Notes: generated by a model from the letters alone, not told the origin. A stretch of 64,000 bases of DNA from Phycisphaerales bacterium (GCA_028289195.1 JANQQR010000023.1:248001-312000), one strand, 5' to 3'. Shown: positions 30,400-39,805, counted from the stretch's first letter. A program made the numbers and translations.

Positions 30400-33300
30400 T
30401 CATCCGGTCCGCACACGCTTGATTTCGGCGAACAGCGCCTCGCGGCGAACCGGCTTGGACACGTACCCGTCCATCCCCACCTCAAGGCATGCTTCTCGGT
30501 CGCCGTCCATCGCGTTGGCGGTCATCGCGATGATCGGTGTTCGGGAGCCGGTTGCCGCTTCGGCTCGCCGGATCTCGCGCGTCGCCTCCAGGCCGTCGAG
30601 CACGGGCATCTGGATGTCCATCAGGATCAGGTCGAACGTGTCGCGGGCGTGGGCATCAACCGCCTGGCGTCCGTCCTCGGCGACCTCGACCTCCCACCCG
30701 GCCTTGTCGAGCACGCGGATGGCGAACTTGCGATTCGTGGCGTTGTCCTCGACCAGCAGCACACGCCCGCCGGCCACCTCGGGCACTGCCTCCTGCGCTG
30801 GAGCTTCCTCCCGCGCGGCCGGCGCCGACTCCCCGAGCTCTGGGCCGGCCAGCACCCGCACGACAGAATCGAGCAGCATCGACTGCTTGATCGGCTTGAG
30901 CAGCGTTCCGGCGACCTGATCATCGATTGACGCGTGGTCCGAGCGTGAAAGACCCGAAGAACTCAGCAACAGCACGGGAAGGTCGCTGTGTTGCGGGATC
31001 GCCTTGATGCGCTCGATGAGCTCGATGCCGTCCATCCCCGGCATGTGCAGGTCGGCGAGCAGGAGGCGGAACGGACGGTTCGCGTTGGCCGCCCGATCGA
31101 GAGCCGCCACGCAGTCCGGACCGCTCTCAACAACGGTTGGCGAGAAATCCCAGTTCGACAGCATGATCTCGAGCAGGCGCCGGTTGGTCTCGTTGTCGTC
31201 CACGACAAGGATCGGCGTGCCCCTGAGCGACTTGAGCCCCGACCGGATCTTCTCACCGGTGCGTTCCTGGCCTGCGCGGAAGCGCGCGGTGAACGAGAAC
31301 GTGCTGCCGACACCCGGCTGGCTCTCGACCTCGAGGCCGCCACCCATGAGTTCGGCGAGCTGCATCGAGATGGTGAGGCCGAGCCCCGTGCCGCCGTGCG
31401 TTCTGGTCGTGGACGTATCGGCCTGCTCGAACGGCTCGAAGATCCGCTTGATCTGCTCCTCGGAGAGACCGACGCCGGTGTCGCGGACCGCGAACCTCAG
31501 CGTCAGCCCGTCGGTGTCCGGGCCCGCCTTCTCGACCGTGAGGCGCACCTCGCCTTCCTCGGTGAACTTCACCGCGTTCCCGATCAGGTTCACGAGCACC
31601 TGACGGATGCGATAGACGTCGCCGATCACTGCATCCGGGATATCCGGCTCGACGAGGTAGGTCAGCTCGATGCCCTTGGTGTGTGCGCGCAGCGCGAGCG
31701 GGTTGAGCGTGTCGGCGATCGCGTCGCGGAGCAGGAAGTCGATCGGGTCGAGCTCGATCTTGCCGGCCTCAACCTTGGAGAAATCGAGGATGTCGTTGAT
31801 GATCGACAGCAGCGAGTCGGCCGAGGACTTGACCGTCGCGAGGTAGTCCCGCTGCTCGGATGTCAGATCCGTATCCAGCGCGAGCTCGGTCATCCCGATG
31901 ATGCCGTTCATCGGTGTGCGGATCTCGTGGCTCATGTTCGCGAGGAACGCGCTCTTGGCGCGCGTCGCGTCGACCGCTTCGTCCTTGGCGACCTCCGCCG
32001 CCTCTCGGGCGCGGAGCAGCTCGGCCTGCTGGTCGACCGCCGCCATGGCGACGCAGAGGCTCTCTTGAATCAACTCAAGGAACTCGAGCTCCCGGTCGCC
32101 GAGTTCGCGCAGCGACGCAAACTCCAGGACGCCGATCGTCTGCTCTCTGTAGACCAGCGGGAACACGAGGATGCTCGTCGGACGAGCCGCGCCGGAGGCG
32201 GAGCGAATCGCGGTGTACCCCTCGGGGACGTCGTGCACGAGAATCGTCTTCTGGCCGGATCCCGCTTGACCGATCAGGCCATCGCCCGGCGCGTACTCGG
32301 TGTGCTGCACCGTCTCGGCCTCCAGCGCATAGCCGGCCGTGAACTGGAATCGCTGGGTCTCGGTGTCGCGGATGTACATGGCCGCGGCCTGAACCTCGAG
32401 ATGCTCGGCGATGCCGTGCACGATCCGGTCGGCCAGTACGGAGACGTCCATCACACCACGCATCGAATCGCTGACCCGGTGCTGGCCGTTCAGTTGTTGG
32501 ATCTTCCGCTGCAGATCCTCGGACGCGGCGCGTTCGCGCCCTTGTGACTGCGAGAGCTGGAGCACGAATTCGTTGAAGGCGCCGGCGACCTGACCCAACT
32601 CGTCTCGGCGCGAGTCGTCGGCGCGGTTTGTCAGGTCTTTTTCGCCGGCCGCCATGGCGCTCATGAGGTTCCGGAGGGAACCGAGCGGCTTGACGATGCC
32701 GCGGATCAGCCCGATCGCAAGCCCGCCGCCGAGGAACACGGCCAGGAGGGTCATCCCGATGATGCTCATCTGGGCGAACCGGAACGTCTCGGACGCGGCC
32801 GCCTGTTTGCGTTCTTCCATGAGGGTCTCTTCACGCAAGGTGAAGAGCGCGATCTGCTCGCGGAATCGATCGAAGTAGGCCTTGCCTCGGGCCTCACCGA
32901 CGATCGCGGCCATGTCGTTCATCGACTTCGCATCGCCGATGTCACGCCGGAGCTGGATCGTGGGCATGGCGACTTCGGTCTGCCATGTGTCGATCGTCGC
33001 GCTGATCTCGGTGAGCAGCCGAACCTGGGCGGGATTGTCGCTGACCGTCTCTTGCAGATCGCCGAGCACCCGCGAGAACGACTGGGTTCCGGCGTTGTAG
33101 GGCTCGAGGAATTCCTCATTCCCGGCGAGCAGGTAGCCGCGCATGCCGGTTTCCATATCGATCGCGTGCGCGAGGAGGGACTGCGCCTCCTGGATCACCG
33201 TGTGCGTATGCTCGACCCAGTCGATCGCGTCCTCGAGCTCGTCGAAATTCTCGGAGTCTTCGTTCGCGACAATCGTGAGTGCCCGGTCTTTGCGCTCGAT

Positions 33301-33813
33301 CATGAGCGTCTGCTCTCTGGCGATGAACTCTGCGATCTGGCCACGGAACCGATCGAAGTACGTCTTGCCGCGTTTCTCGCCGACAAGATCGGCCATGTCG
33401 TCCATCGTCTGGGCGTGCCCGATCTGGCGGCGAAGCTCGACGGCCGGCTCGATCACGTCGGCCTGCCAGTCGTGGATGGTGCTCCGGATCTCACCGAGGA
33501 GCACCACCTGCGCCGGGTTATCGCTCACGGTCTGCTGGAGCTCGGATACCAGGCTGTCGAACCGCTGCTCGCCGCTGACATACGGCTCCAGGAATTCCTC
33601 TTTCCCAGCGAGCAGGTAGCCGCGAATGCCCGTCTCCATGTCGACGGCGGCGCCGAGGATCTCGTTGCCCGTGCGGATGACGTTGTGCGTATGGTCGACC
33701 CAGTCGTTGGCGAACCGGATGTCCTTGATCACCTGGAGGCTGGTGAACGCGACACCGACGAACAGGACGAGCGGGAGCATGAAGCCGAGGATGAGCTTGG
33801 TTCGGACTCTCAT
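30400..33813 (-). CDS. Hybrid histidine kinase with two CHASE3 sensor domains and two receiver domains
   Basis: A 1137-aa protein. TM1 at 7-27, then two CHASE3 copies in tandem (about 34-175 and 194-335; WVDHTHNVI at 38 and WVEHTHTVI at 199, offset 161), then TM2 about 347-371 and HAMP about 372-425. A GAF domain spans 455-595. HisKA follows with H629 in [15 protein letters not shown], then HATPase_c ([21 protein letters not shown]), receiver 1 ([13 protein letters not shown]) and receiver 2 ([13 protein letters not shown]). All phosphorelay residues are present. No histidine phosphotransfer domain is visible in it, so a separate one would be needed to pass phosphate on. Signal unknown. Confidence 0.92.
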   Translation of the reverse strand: MRVRTKLILGFMLPLVLFVGVAFTSLQVIKDIRFANDWVDHTHNVIRTGNEILGAAVDMETGIRGYLLAGKEEFLEPYVSGEQRFDSLVSELQQTVSDNPAQVVLLGEIRSTIHDWQADVIEPAVELRRQIGHAQTMDDMADLVGEKRGKTYFDRFRGQIAEFIAREQTLMIERKDRALTIVANEDSENFDELEDAIDWVEHTHTVIQEAQSLLAHAIDMETGMRGYLLAGNEEFLEPYNAGTQSFSRVLGDLQETVSDNPAQVRLLTEISATIDTWQTEVAMPTIQLRRDIGDAKSMNDMAAIVGEARGKAYFDRFREQIALFTLREETLMEERKQAAASETFRFAQMSIIGMTLLAVFLGGGLAIGLIRGIVKPLGSLRNLMSAMAAGEKDLTNRADDSRRDELGQVAGAFNEFVLQLSQSQGRERAASEDLQRKIQQLNGQHRVSDSMRGVMDVSVLADRIVHGIAEHLEVQAAAMYIRDTETQRFQFTAGYALEAETVQHTEYAPGDGLIGQAGSGQKTILVHDVPEGYTAIRSASGAARPTSILVFPLVYREQTIGVLEFASLRELGDRELEFLELIQESLCVAMAAVDQQAELLRAREAAEVAKDEAVDATRAKSAFLANMSHEIRTPMNGIIGMTELALDTDLTSEQRDYLATVKSSADSLLSIINDILDFSKVEAGKIELDPIDFLLRDAIADTLNPLALRAHTKGIELTYLVEPDIPDAVIGDVYRIRQVLVNLIGNAVKFTEEGEVRLTVEKAGPDTDGLTLRFAVRDTGVGLSEEQIKRIFEPFEQADTSTTRTHGGTGLGLTISMQLAELMGGGLEVESQPGVGSTFSFTARFRAGQERTGEKIRSGLKSLRGTPILVVDDNETNRRLLEIMLSNWDFSPTVVESGPDCVAALDRAANANRPFRLLLADLHMPGMDGIELIERIKAIPQHSDLPVLLLSSSGLSRSDHASIDDQVAGTLLKPIKQSMLLDSVVRVLAGPELGESAPAAREEAPAQEAVPEVAGGRVLLVEDNATNRKFAIRVLDKAGWEVEVAEDGRQAVDAHARDTFDLILMDIQMPVLDGLEATREIRRAEAATGSRTPIIAMTANAMDGDREACLEVGMDGYVSKPVRREALFAEIKRVRTG

Positions 33814-33993
33814 ATTCCAGGAATCACCGTGAGAAGAAGTGCCGTTGTACGAGATCTCTTGTGCCTGGCCCCGGCTGGTGGACCGGTCTGGACCAGTGTA
33901 GTCACGCTGTCATTCTTGGTGATTGGACCGTCGCCGGGTCAGGCGCGCCGGTGATGTGCCGGACGCGCAATCGTCCGGGTGGGTGCGCGCACG

Positions 33994-34016
33994 AAAACGC
34001 CCCGCGAGCGCGGGGC
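33994..34016 (-). terminator. Rho-independent terminator downstream of the nucleotidyltransferase gene
   Basis: On the minus strand a 7-bp GC stem (34016-34010 with 34005-33999), 4-nt loop, then G and TTTT. It lies 82 nt after the stop of the 34098-34970 gene. Confidence 0.8.
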
Positions 34017-34097
34017 TGTTGGGTCGGTGCGATGAGAAATGACTGGTTTAGCGTCGGCGACGCAGGCCGGCAGCGAACGCTTCCCCAAGAGCAACTC

Positions 34098-34970
34098 CTA
34101 CCAATCCTCGATTGGCGTCGTGCCGGACATCCAGCTCCACTCGACGTCGGTCATGAACCAGGTGTAGGCCTGGAGGTCGCTGACGCCCCAGTCGCGGAAC
34201 GTGCGGACGCGTTCGAACAGCGCATTGGCGTGCTCGCCGTTGGGTTCTTCCAGCAGAGCTTTGAAGCAGGCCATCAGGTCGCCCGGCTTCTCCGGCGCCG
34301 ATTCGAGAGCCCGCGGCAGCCACTTGTGGTACGGGAACAGCCTGCGATTGTGCGCGAGGATCAGCCTTGCGGAGAACAGCGCGAGCTGCGAGGCCGCGCG
34401 CGTGATCGCGTAGCGGTTCCCGTGGCGCTCGGCCTCGTGCATGAGCCAGTGCTGGATGAAGGCCATGCTGTAGAAGGCCCGGATGCGCTCGTCGTGCCCG
34501 GCCTCGGGGTACACGGGGATGCACCGGATGAGCGTGTCGAGATCCTGGATGCGCGAGAAGGCGGCGAAGGCGCCCTCGAACGCGGCGCGGGACGGCTCGT
34601 TGCCCTTCTCGGCCAGGTCCTCAATGAACCCGAGGCTCACGATCTTGCCGTCGACGAAGCCGCCTTCGTAGTCGCACAGGTCCGTGCGATTGATGAACAG
34701 GTCGCGCGCACCAAGGCGTCGCTCGAACGATTCGTCGGTCGCGACGATGAGGAAGTCCACGTCCGAGTCGGGGCGCGCGAAGCCCTTGGCGACGGAGCCT
34801 CCGATGATCAGCGCGCGGAACTCCGGGTCGTCGCGGTAGGCGTTGGCGAGGCGGTCGATCGCGCGTTGGTGGTGGGCCCGGATCTGCACGGGCGCAGTGT
34901 ATCGGTCGCGCACTCGCCTGATGCAGGCCGGCGTGCGCCGGAACGGAGGCGCGTTCCAGTCGTCGAACAT
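34098..34970 (-). CDS. Nucleotidyltransferase-domain protein
   Basis: A 290-aa protein. The polymerase-beta-type nucleotidyltransferase motif is clear: ALIIGGSVAKGFARPDSDVDFLIV (GSxAxG followed by DSDVD, the metal-binding Asp pair). The C-terminal part is helical and has no recognised motif. The ATG at 34970 lacks an obvious ribosome-binding site; a GTG at 34889 (VQIRAHHQRAIDRL) is a possible alternative start. Substrate is unknown; antibiotic-modifying adenylyltransferases and orphan NTases share this fold. Confidence 0.75.
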   Translation of the reverse strand: MFDDWNAPPFRRTPACIRRVRDRYTAPVQIRAHHQRAIDRLANAYRDDPEFRALIIGGSVAKGFARPDSDVDFLIVATDESFERRLGARDLFINRTDLCDYEGGFVDGKIVSLGFIEDLAEKGNEPSRAAFEGAFAAFSRIQDLDTLIRCIPVYPEAGHDERIRAFYSMAFIQHWLMHEAERHGNRYAITRAASQLALFSARLILAHNRRLFPYHKWLPRALESAPEKPGDLMACFKALLEEPNGEHANALFERVRTFRDWGVSDLQAYTWFMTDVEWSWMSGTTPIEDW

Positions 34971-34979
34971 CGTCGCGCC

Positions 34980-35019
34980 AAAACGAGAACCGCCTCTGTC
35001 GAAGTGTCAGAGGCGGTTC
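34980..35019 (-). terminator. Rho-independent terminator after hpf
   Basis: A perfect 12-bp stem (35019-35008 with 34998-34987), 9-nt loop, then TCG and TTTT on the minus strand. It begins 81 nt after the hpf stop codon and before the nucleotidyltransferase gene. Confidence 0.9.
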
Positions 35020-35100
35020 CCGAGCCGGGCACGCGTGGCCCGGCTGGGAGGGCGTCCAGGAGGGAACGCTCGGGAGTGGGAGAGAGAGTGGGAGTCGGGG

Positions 35101-35427
35101 CTATCCGCCTTTCCTGCCGCGCCGAGGGCAGCGGCGCTCGATGGCTCGGGCGGCGGCCCGCTTCAGGCGGCTCGCGGCCCGATCGACGGCCTTGTAGACA
35201 TCCGGAGCCACGTCGGTCAGGACGACGGTGCCCCTGGGATGGAGTTCGACGCGGACGTGGCATCGCTTGTCGCGCCCACCCCGAGGTCCGTTGACGTCCG
35301 ACAGCGTCACGGCGGCGGACCGGATCCGGTGCGAGAGCTGCCCGAGGGCGAACGCGAGGCGGCGCCGGACGTGGGAATCGAGCGCTGTGCTCCCGGAGAG
35401 GTTGGTGGTGGCGAGGTCGATCTGCAT
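35101..35427 (-). CDS. hpf: Ribosome hibernation promoting factor (HPF/RaiA family, short form)
   Basis: A 108-aa protein. The ATG at 35427 is chosen because AAAGGAG lies 8 nt upstream. The sequence MQIDLATTNLSGS...RRRLAFALGQLSHRI followed by RCHVRVELHPRG and DVYKAVDRAASRLKRAAARA is the HPF/RaiA (S30AE) pattern, with a basic tail RRCPRRGRKGG. It lacks the C-terminal dimerisation domain of long HPF. Known role: binds the ribosome decoding region in starved cells. A shared two-box element (35474-35518) lies upstream. Confidence 0.85.
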   Translation of the reverse strand: MQIDLATTNLSGSTALDSHVRRRLAFALGQLSHRIRSAAVTLSDVNGPRGGRDKRCHVRVELHPRGTVVLTDVAPDVYKAVDRAASRLKRAAARAIERRCPRRGRKGG

Positions 35428-35473
35428 GACAGAACTCCTTTCTGCCCTGAGTATCGACGCGCCTCGATGCATA

Positions 35474-35518
35474 GACCAATAGACTGGTGGACTTCGATCG
35501 ATAGTCAAAAGCGATGGA
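35474..35518 (-). promoter_or_regulatory. Two-box regulatory element upstream of hpf (copy 1)
   Basis: GACCAATAG (35474-35482), 24 variable bases, AAAAGCGATGGA (35507-35518) on the plus strand. The same two boxes with the same spacing occur at 36518-36562. Read leftward toward hpf the order is TCCATCGCTTTT, N24, CTATTGGTC; the latter ends 47 nt before the hpf start codon. The CTATTG could serve as a -10 element, putting the 12-bp box around -42, where activators often bind. Confidence 0.65.
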
Positions 35519-35543
35519 ATCCGGTGCAACCCGCCGGGGTCGT

Positions 35544-36461
35544 TCACCCGACCCGCCTCGAAGCCGCGGATTCCCGGACCGCGCGCACGACGTGGTCGAC
35601 GATGCCCTGGGCCAGCTCCTCGGGGGCGCTGACATCGAGCTCGGGGACACCCGCTTGCGAGGCGTCGTTGCGCAGCGACTCCTGGAGCATCCGGATCTTG
35701 GGCAGGTTGTCGAGGTGGCGCCGGCCCTGGCGCTGCGGCTCGTTCTTGAACCGGCGTGTGAGGAGGGCGCGATGGAGGCTCTCGTCGGGGAGCGTGAGGA
35801 GCAACTCGACGACGACCGGCGCGCTGGGGTGGGATGACAGTTCCGTCGTGAGTGCGCCGGGGACGACGTGGGCGCCCTCGATGATCGCGCTGCGTCGCTC
35901 GGTGGCCAGTCTCCGAGCGACAGCCGCGGATGCGGCGCAGACGGCGCGTGCCTGGCGCCGGAAGCTCGCCTGCGGGTCGCTGTCGGCCGACTCGAAGGTC
36001 GAGGCGTGGAGTTCGGGGAGCACCGTGGTCGGGATGACGGTCCGCAGCACCTCGCGGATGGTGTCGGTCGTCACGACGCGGGTGATGCCGAGGCGCACAG
36101 CGAGGCGTGTCGCGAACGTCGACTTGCCGACGCCCGATGCACCGCTCATCGCGATGATGATCGGGCGACCCTCGCGCTTCACCTGGCGCCACGCCAGGTA
36201 GCGGGCGGCAACGTCGCGCCCGGCGCTCGACGCAACGGCGCGGGCGGCCATGTCGGCAAGATCATCGGCGCTGATCTCGCGCAGGCCCCGGTCCTGGAGC
36301 TGGCGATAGACATCGGCGGCGATCGAGTACGCGCGGTTGGTCTCGAGGCCCGTGGCCAGGATGCTCGTGGCCATCAGCCCGCGTGAGAACGGCAGTCCCA
36401 CGCCCGCACGATCGCGGACGAGGATCCCGTCGGCCGGGTTTGTCGCGAGGTCTGTCGGCAC
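35544..36461 (-). CDS. 2-phosphoglycerate kinase-like protein
   Basis: A 305-aa protein. I chose the GTG at 36461 (VPTDLATNPADGILVRDR): GGGGAG lies about 10 nt upstream, and any earlier start would run into the divergent nhaR gene. The N-terminal part VRDRAGVGLPFSRGLMATSIL and the Walker A motif GASGVGKST match archaeal-type 2-phosphoglycerate kinases, an ATP-cone-like N-domain plus P-loop kinase. Known members make 2,3-bisphosphoglycerate as a step to cyclic DPG, an osmolyte. Bacterial homologues often have unproven substrates. It lies between nhaR and hpf, which suggests a salt or stress response. Confidence 0.7.
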   Translation of the reverse strand: MPTDLATNPADGILVRDRAGVGLPFSRGLMATSILATGLETNRAYSIAADVYRQLQDRGLREISADDLADMAARAVASSAGRDVAARYLAWRQVKREGRPIIIAMSGASGVGKSTFATRLAVRLGITRVVTTDTIREVLRTVIPTTVLPELHASTFESADSDPQASFRRQARAVCAASAAVARRLATERRSAIIEGAHVVPGALTTELSSHPSAPVVVELLLTLPDESLHRALLTRRFKNEPQRQGRRHLDNLPKIRMLQESLRNDASQAGVPELDVSAPEELAQGIVDHVVRAVRESAASRRVG

Positions 36462-36517
36462 GCTGTTGCATCTCCCCGGGGTGTGGCAGGCGGAACATAG
36501 GGAGCGCGCCAGAGTTC

Positions 36518-36562
36518 GACCAATAGCATCAAGCGGCGCTCGCCATCGAGAAAAGCGATGGA
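36518..36562. promoter_or_regulatory. Two-box regulatory element between 2-PGK-like gene and nhaR (copy 2)
   Basis: GACCAATAG (36518-36526), 24 variable bases, AAAAGCGATGGA (36551-36562). The last box overlaps a perfect inverted repeat CCATCG-N7-CGATGG. It ends 11 nt before the nhaR ATG and, read leftward, ends 56 nt before the 2-PGK start codon. Copy 1 lies at 35474-35518. Likely an NhaR operator serving both the leftward gene and nhaR itself (inference). Confidence 0.65.
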
Positions 36563-36573
36563 TACGCTGGGGC

Positions 36574-37470
36574 ATGGACCGCCTGAACTTCAATCATCTG
36601 CGCTGCTTCTGGGCGGTGGCCCGCGACGGCAGCATCGCCTCGGCGCGGAGCCGCCTTGGGCTCTCGCAGCCGACGATCAGCAAGCAGATCGGCGAGCTCG
36701 AGGAGGCGTTCGACGAGGCGCTGTTCCGGCGGACCGGTCGCCGGCTGGTGCTCACCGACGTTGGGCGCACGGTGTACGCCTACGCCGACGACATCTTCTC
36801 GCTCGGGCAGGAACTGACCGACGTCGTGCGCGGGCACGCGACGGGGAGGCCGGTGCGCCTGCATGTGGGCATCAGCGACGTCGTGCCCAAGCTGCTGACG
36901 CGACTGGTGCTCGAGCCGGCGTTGCGCATGGAGCAGCCGGTCCGGCTCGTGTGCCGCGAGGGCAAGACCGACCAGCTGCTGGCCGATCTGGCGCTGGCCG
37001 GTGTGGATGTCGTGCTGACCGACGCCCCGCTGCCATCGGGATCTCGGATCAAGGCGTACAGCCACAAGCTCGGCGAGAGCCCGGTGGCGGTTTTCGGCGC
37101 GCCGGCGCTCGCCAAGCGGTGCGCGCGGGGCTTCCCAGATTCGTTGGATGGCGCGCCGGTGCTCCTGCCGACCGAGAGCACCGCCCTTCGCCGGTCGATC
37201 GACGCGTGGCTGAAGAAGACGGACCTCCGTCCCGAGATCGTCGCCGAGATCGAGGACAGCGCGCTGCTCAAGGCGTTCGCGCAGGCCGGGCACGGGCTGT
37301 TCTTCGCGCCGACGGTGGTCGAGAAGCAGATCTCTGCGCAGTTCGGCGTGAGGTCGATCGGTCGCGCCGAAGGGGTGATCGAGCCGCTCTATGCTGTGAC
37401 GATGGAGCGCAGGATCGCGCAGCCGGGTGTTTCGGCCATCGTTGAGAGTGCGAGGGGGGCCCTCGCCTAG
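36574..37470 (+). CDS. nhaR: LysR-family transcriptional regulator NhaR
   Basis: A 298-aa protein. The ATG at 36574 (MDRLNFNHLRCFWAVARDGS) gives the typical LysR start. Helix-turn-helix at residues about 18-40 (SIASARSRLGLSQPTISKQIGELE). The effector-binding domain contains VRLHVGISDVVPKLLTRLVLEPAL, a pattern typical of NhaR. Known NhaR activates nhaA and other genes in response to Na+. No Na+/H+ antiporter gene is adjacent here; instead a 2-PGK-like gene and hpf carry the shared element, suggesting a different regulon. Divergent from the 2-PGK-like gene. Confidence 0.88.
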   Translation: MDRLNFNHLRCFWAVARDGSIASARSRLGLSQPTISKQIGELEEAFDEALFRRTGRRLVLTDVGRTVYAYADDIFSLGQELTDVVRGHATGRPVRLHVGISDVVPKLLTRLVLEPALRMEQPVRLVCREGKTDQLLADLALAGVDVVLTDAPLPSGSRIKAYSHKLGESPVAVFGAPALAKRCARGFPDSLDGAPVLLPTESTALRRSIDAWLKKTDLRPEIVAEIEDSALLKAFAQAGHGLFFAPTVVEKQISAQFGVRSIGRAEGVIEPLYAVTMERRIAQPGVSAIVESARGALA

Positions 37471-37503
37471 AAGCGGCGTCGTTGGTGAACCGTCGGCTCG
37501 GCC

Positions 37504-39105
37504 CTACTCGATCCGCTCGATGCCGCCGAACGGTTCGGCCCGCTTCGTCGGCGTGTTGGGGTACACGTCCATGAGCGCCTGGTGCCGGGCCTTCATGGAA
37601 TCGAAAGGCTCCCACGCCCAGAGGAACTGCGCCATGCGTCCCTCCTCCTCGCGCGGGTCTTTGTAGAGGTCGAAGAAGCTCTTGCCGGCCAGGCCAGGCC
37701 GCTCGCCGATCCAGTGGCGCTTGAACTGCTGCTTGACCGTTGCGGCCAGCACCGGGCCGGTGTAGATGTGGACATAGTCCCGCCTCCCGCGCGCATCGCC
37801 GTTCAGCAGCAGCGCCGTCTGATCAATGCCGTCGATCACACGGTCGGTCGGGATGTGCTCAAGAGCGCCGCCCAACCGGGCGAAGGTCGTGTACAGATCG
37901 GTGACGTGGACGATGTCGCCGACGACTGAGCCGGCTTCGATCGTGCCCGGCCACAGGGCGAACGCGGGAACGCGGACGCCGCCCTCGGTGAACGCGCCCT
38001 TCCCGCCGCGGTAGATCCCGAACCGCGACATGTGCGGCGTGAACTCGAGCATCGGGCCGTTGTCGGCCATCACGATGACGAGGGTGTTCTCTGCGATGCC
38101 CTCGTCATCGATGATCTGGAGCATCTCGTTGAGCTTGGCGTCCATCTCTTCGAACCCGTCGCCGTCGGCGTTCGAGATCGAGCTGTCGCCCCGGCGACCC
38201 AGTCGGTGCACGCCCGCCACGTTGGGACCGTGGAACCAGTAGCACATGAAGAACGGCTCGTCTTCGCCGGCATGGTCGCGGATGTAGTTCATCGAGCGAT
38301 TGTGCACGTCGTCGACGTAGCGCAGCTGCTCCTCGTACGAGAAGTCCCGGTTGTACTGCCTGGCGCGCTCGCCGGCTCTCGCTTCGGCGGCCCAGGGGAT
38401 CGTGCTCGGGTGCCGGAACGATTTGTCAAGGGTGTACAGCCGGTCCTGCTGGTTCTCGGTGAATCCGAAGGTCGCCCCGATGTCCTCGCCGTCCTTATTG
38501 AAGAACTGCGAACCGAACTGGTTGTAGATCGTGAACAGGCACTCGTCGAATCCGTTCTGATGCGGGTAGCTGCCGTCGATGTCGCCCACGTGGTACTTGC
38601 CAAAGAACGCGGTGTTGTAGCCGGCGGCCTTCAGCACCTCCGCGGCCGTCACCTCTTCCTGCGGCATGCCGATCGCATGCACGGGGAAGACGACCTGAGT
38701 GAGGCCGGACCGGATCGGGTGCCGCCCGGTGAGAAAGGCGACTCGGGTCGGCGTGCAACTGGGCTCGGTGTACATCCGGGTGAACGTCATCCCCTCGCGG
38801 GCGATGCGGTCGAAGGTTGGCGTTTCCATGCCGGTGACCTTGCTGAGCATCGGATGGCCGACGCGCCCGTAGGCCGCGTCGTCCCACATGAAGTAGATGA
38901 TGTTCGGCCTCTTGACGTTCCGCCGTTCCATTTCCGCGAGTCGCGCATCCAGGCCCTGGTCCTCGGCCTCCCACGCGTCAGCGTGCTGCTCGAGCAGGAT
39001 CTCGAACTCGGCGTCGTGCACGATCGAACTCGCCTGACCATGAACGGGCGCACCAAGCGCCAGAACCACCAGCAAAGACGCCAAAATCGCGGACACAGCC
39101 TTCAT
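37504..39105 (-). CDS. Exported type I (formylglycine) sulfatase
   Basis: A 533-aa protein. The ATG at 39105 has GGAGGA upstream, and a signal peptide ends near VHGQA. The signature C117-T-P-T-R121 (SCTPTRVAFLTGR) would carry the formylglycine after modification by FGE. Metal-binding DD in FMWDDAAYGR and a lysine/histidine pair in FFGKYHVGD fit the alkaline-phosphatase fold. Such sulfatases hydrolyse sulfate esters of algal or host polysaccharides. They are numerous in marine planctomycetes. Exact glycan unknown. Confidence 0.9.
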   Translation of the reverse strand: MKAVSAILASLLVVLALGAPVHGQASSIVHDAEFEILLEQHADAWEAEDQGLDARLAEMERRNVKRPNIIYFMWDDAAYGRVGHPMLSKVTGMETPTFDRIAREGMTFTRMYTEPSCTPTRVAFLTGRHPIRSGLTQVVFPVHAIGMPQEEVTAAEVLKAAGYNTAFFGKYHVGDIDGSYPHQNGFDECLFTIYNQFGSQFFNKDGEDIGATFGFTENQQDRLYTLDKSFRHPSTIPWAAEARAGERARQYNRDFSYEEQLRYVDDVHNRSMNYIRDHAGEDEPFFMCYWFHGPNVAGVHRLGRRGDSSISNADGDGFEEMDAKLNEMLQIIDDEGIAENTLVIVMADNGPMLEFTPHMSRFGIYRGGKGAFTEGGVRVPAFALWPGTIEAGSVVGDIVHVTDLYTTFARLGGALEHIPTDRVIDGIDQTALLLNGDARGRRDYVHIYTGPVLAATVKQQFKRHWIGERPGLAGKSFFDLYKDPREEEGRMAQFLWAWEPFDSMKARHQALMDVYPNTPTKRAEPFGGIERIE

Positions 39106-39277
39106 GTACTCATCCTCCAGGAACAGCGGTTGTGGGCGCTGAGATCGACTCGTCTCGAACGACGGGGCGCACGATAGCGTGTTTCGGGACCGGCCCGGAT
39201 CCGAGGCCGGTCAACGCAGACCGCAGGTGGGCGCCCCCGACCCTGCGGAGCGGCAACCGATCGAAATGATGCGGGAC

Positions 39278-39805
39278 CTATCCCGTTGGCCGCGCCTCAC
39301 GCGCCGCGTCCGCGAGCCGGTCGCGCGCCTCGTCGGTGAGCCTCCCGCGGTGCTCGGCGACGATCGAGCCGTCGGGGCCGATCACGACGAAGCGCGGGAT
39401 GCCCTGGACGCCGAGTGCCGCGGCGATTTCGCGACCGTCGGCGACCATCAGGTAGGTGTAGCCGTTCTCCTCGGCATACTCGGCCGGCGTCTCGCGCCCG
39501 CGCATGCGTTCGTCGCCGATGCCCATGTGGGCGGCGAGAACCTGGACGGAGGAGTCATCGGCGAACGTCTCGTGCAGAACCTGCACGTTGGGCGATGAGG
39601 CCCGGCAGGGCGCTCAGAAGACCGCCCAGAAGTCGACGATGGTGACCTTCCCGAGGAGGGACTCGCCGGTGATCTCGTCGCCGGCCGTGGTCACGGCAAC
39701 GAAGTCCGGAGCGGTCCCGCCCGACGACGACGTCGACGCGCAGCCGATGAGCGCAAGGCCCAGGGCAGACGCGGCGGTGATGGATCGGATGGTTGAGAAT
39801 CGCAT
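39278..39805 (-). CDS. TlpA/thioredoxin-like lipoprotein with in-frame UGA at the first active-site Cys (predicted selenoprotein, UxxC)
   Basis: Read through one in-frame TGA (39616-39614), the gene encodes 175 residues. The leader MRFSTIRSITAASALGLALI-G-C has lipidated C22. The TlpA-like domain runs APDFVAVTT.. GKVTIVDFWAVF-[UGA64]-A-P-C67, so UGA stands exactly where the N-terminal Cys of CxxC belongs. The frame then continues without interruption through ASSPNVQVLHETFADD and the cis-proline motif VQGIPRFVVIGPDG to a TAG stop. A UxxC redoxin fits. TGA is a normal stop elsewhere here, so this needs either Sec insertion or is a nonsense mutation. A hairpin after the UGA supports Sec (see 39572-39616). 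ATG 39805 is the start giving a lipoprotein leader; its RBS is weak. Confidence 0.75.
39572..39616 (-). promoter_or_regulatory. Candidate bacterial SECIS element after the in-frame UGA
   Basis: On the mRNA, after the UGA (39616-39614) come 27 nt, then GUGCAG (39586-39581), a 3-nt loop GUU (39580-39578) and CUGCAC (39577-39572): a perfect 6-bp stem. The loop lies 33 nt after the UGA and begins with G. Known consensus for bacterial SECIS elements is a loop 16-37 nt after UGA with G among its first two bases. This match is by inspection only. Confidence 0.6.
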
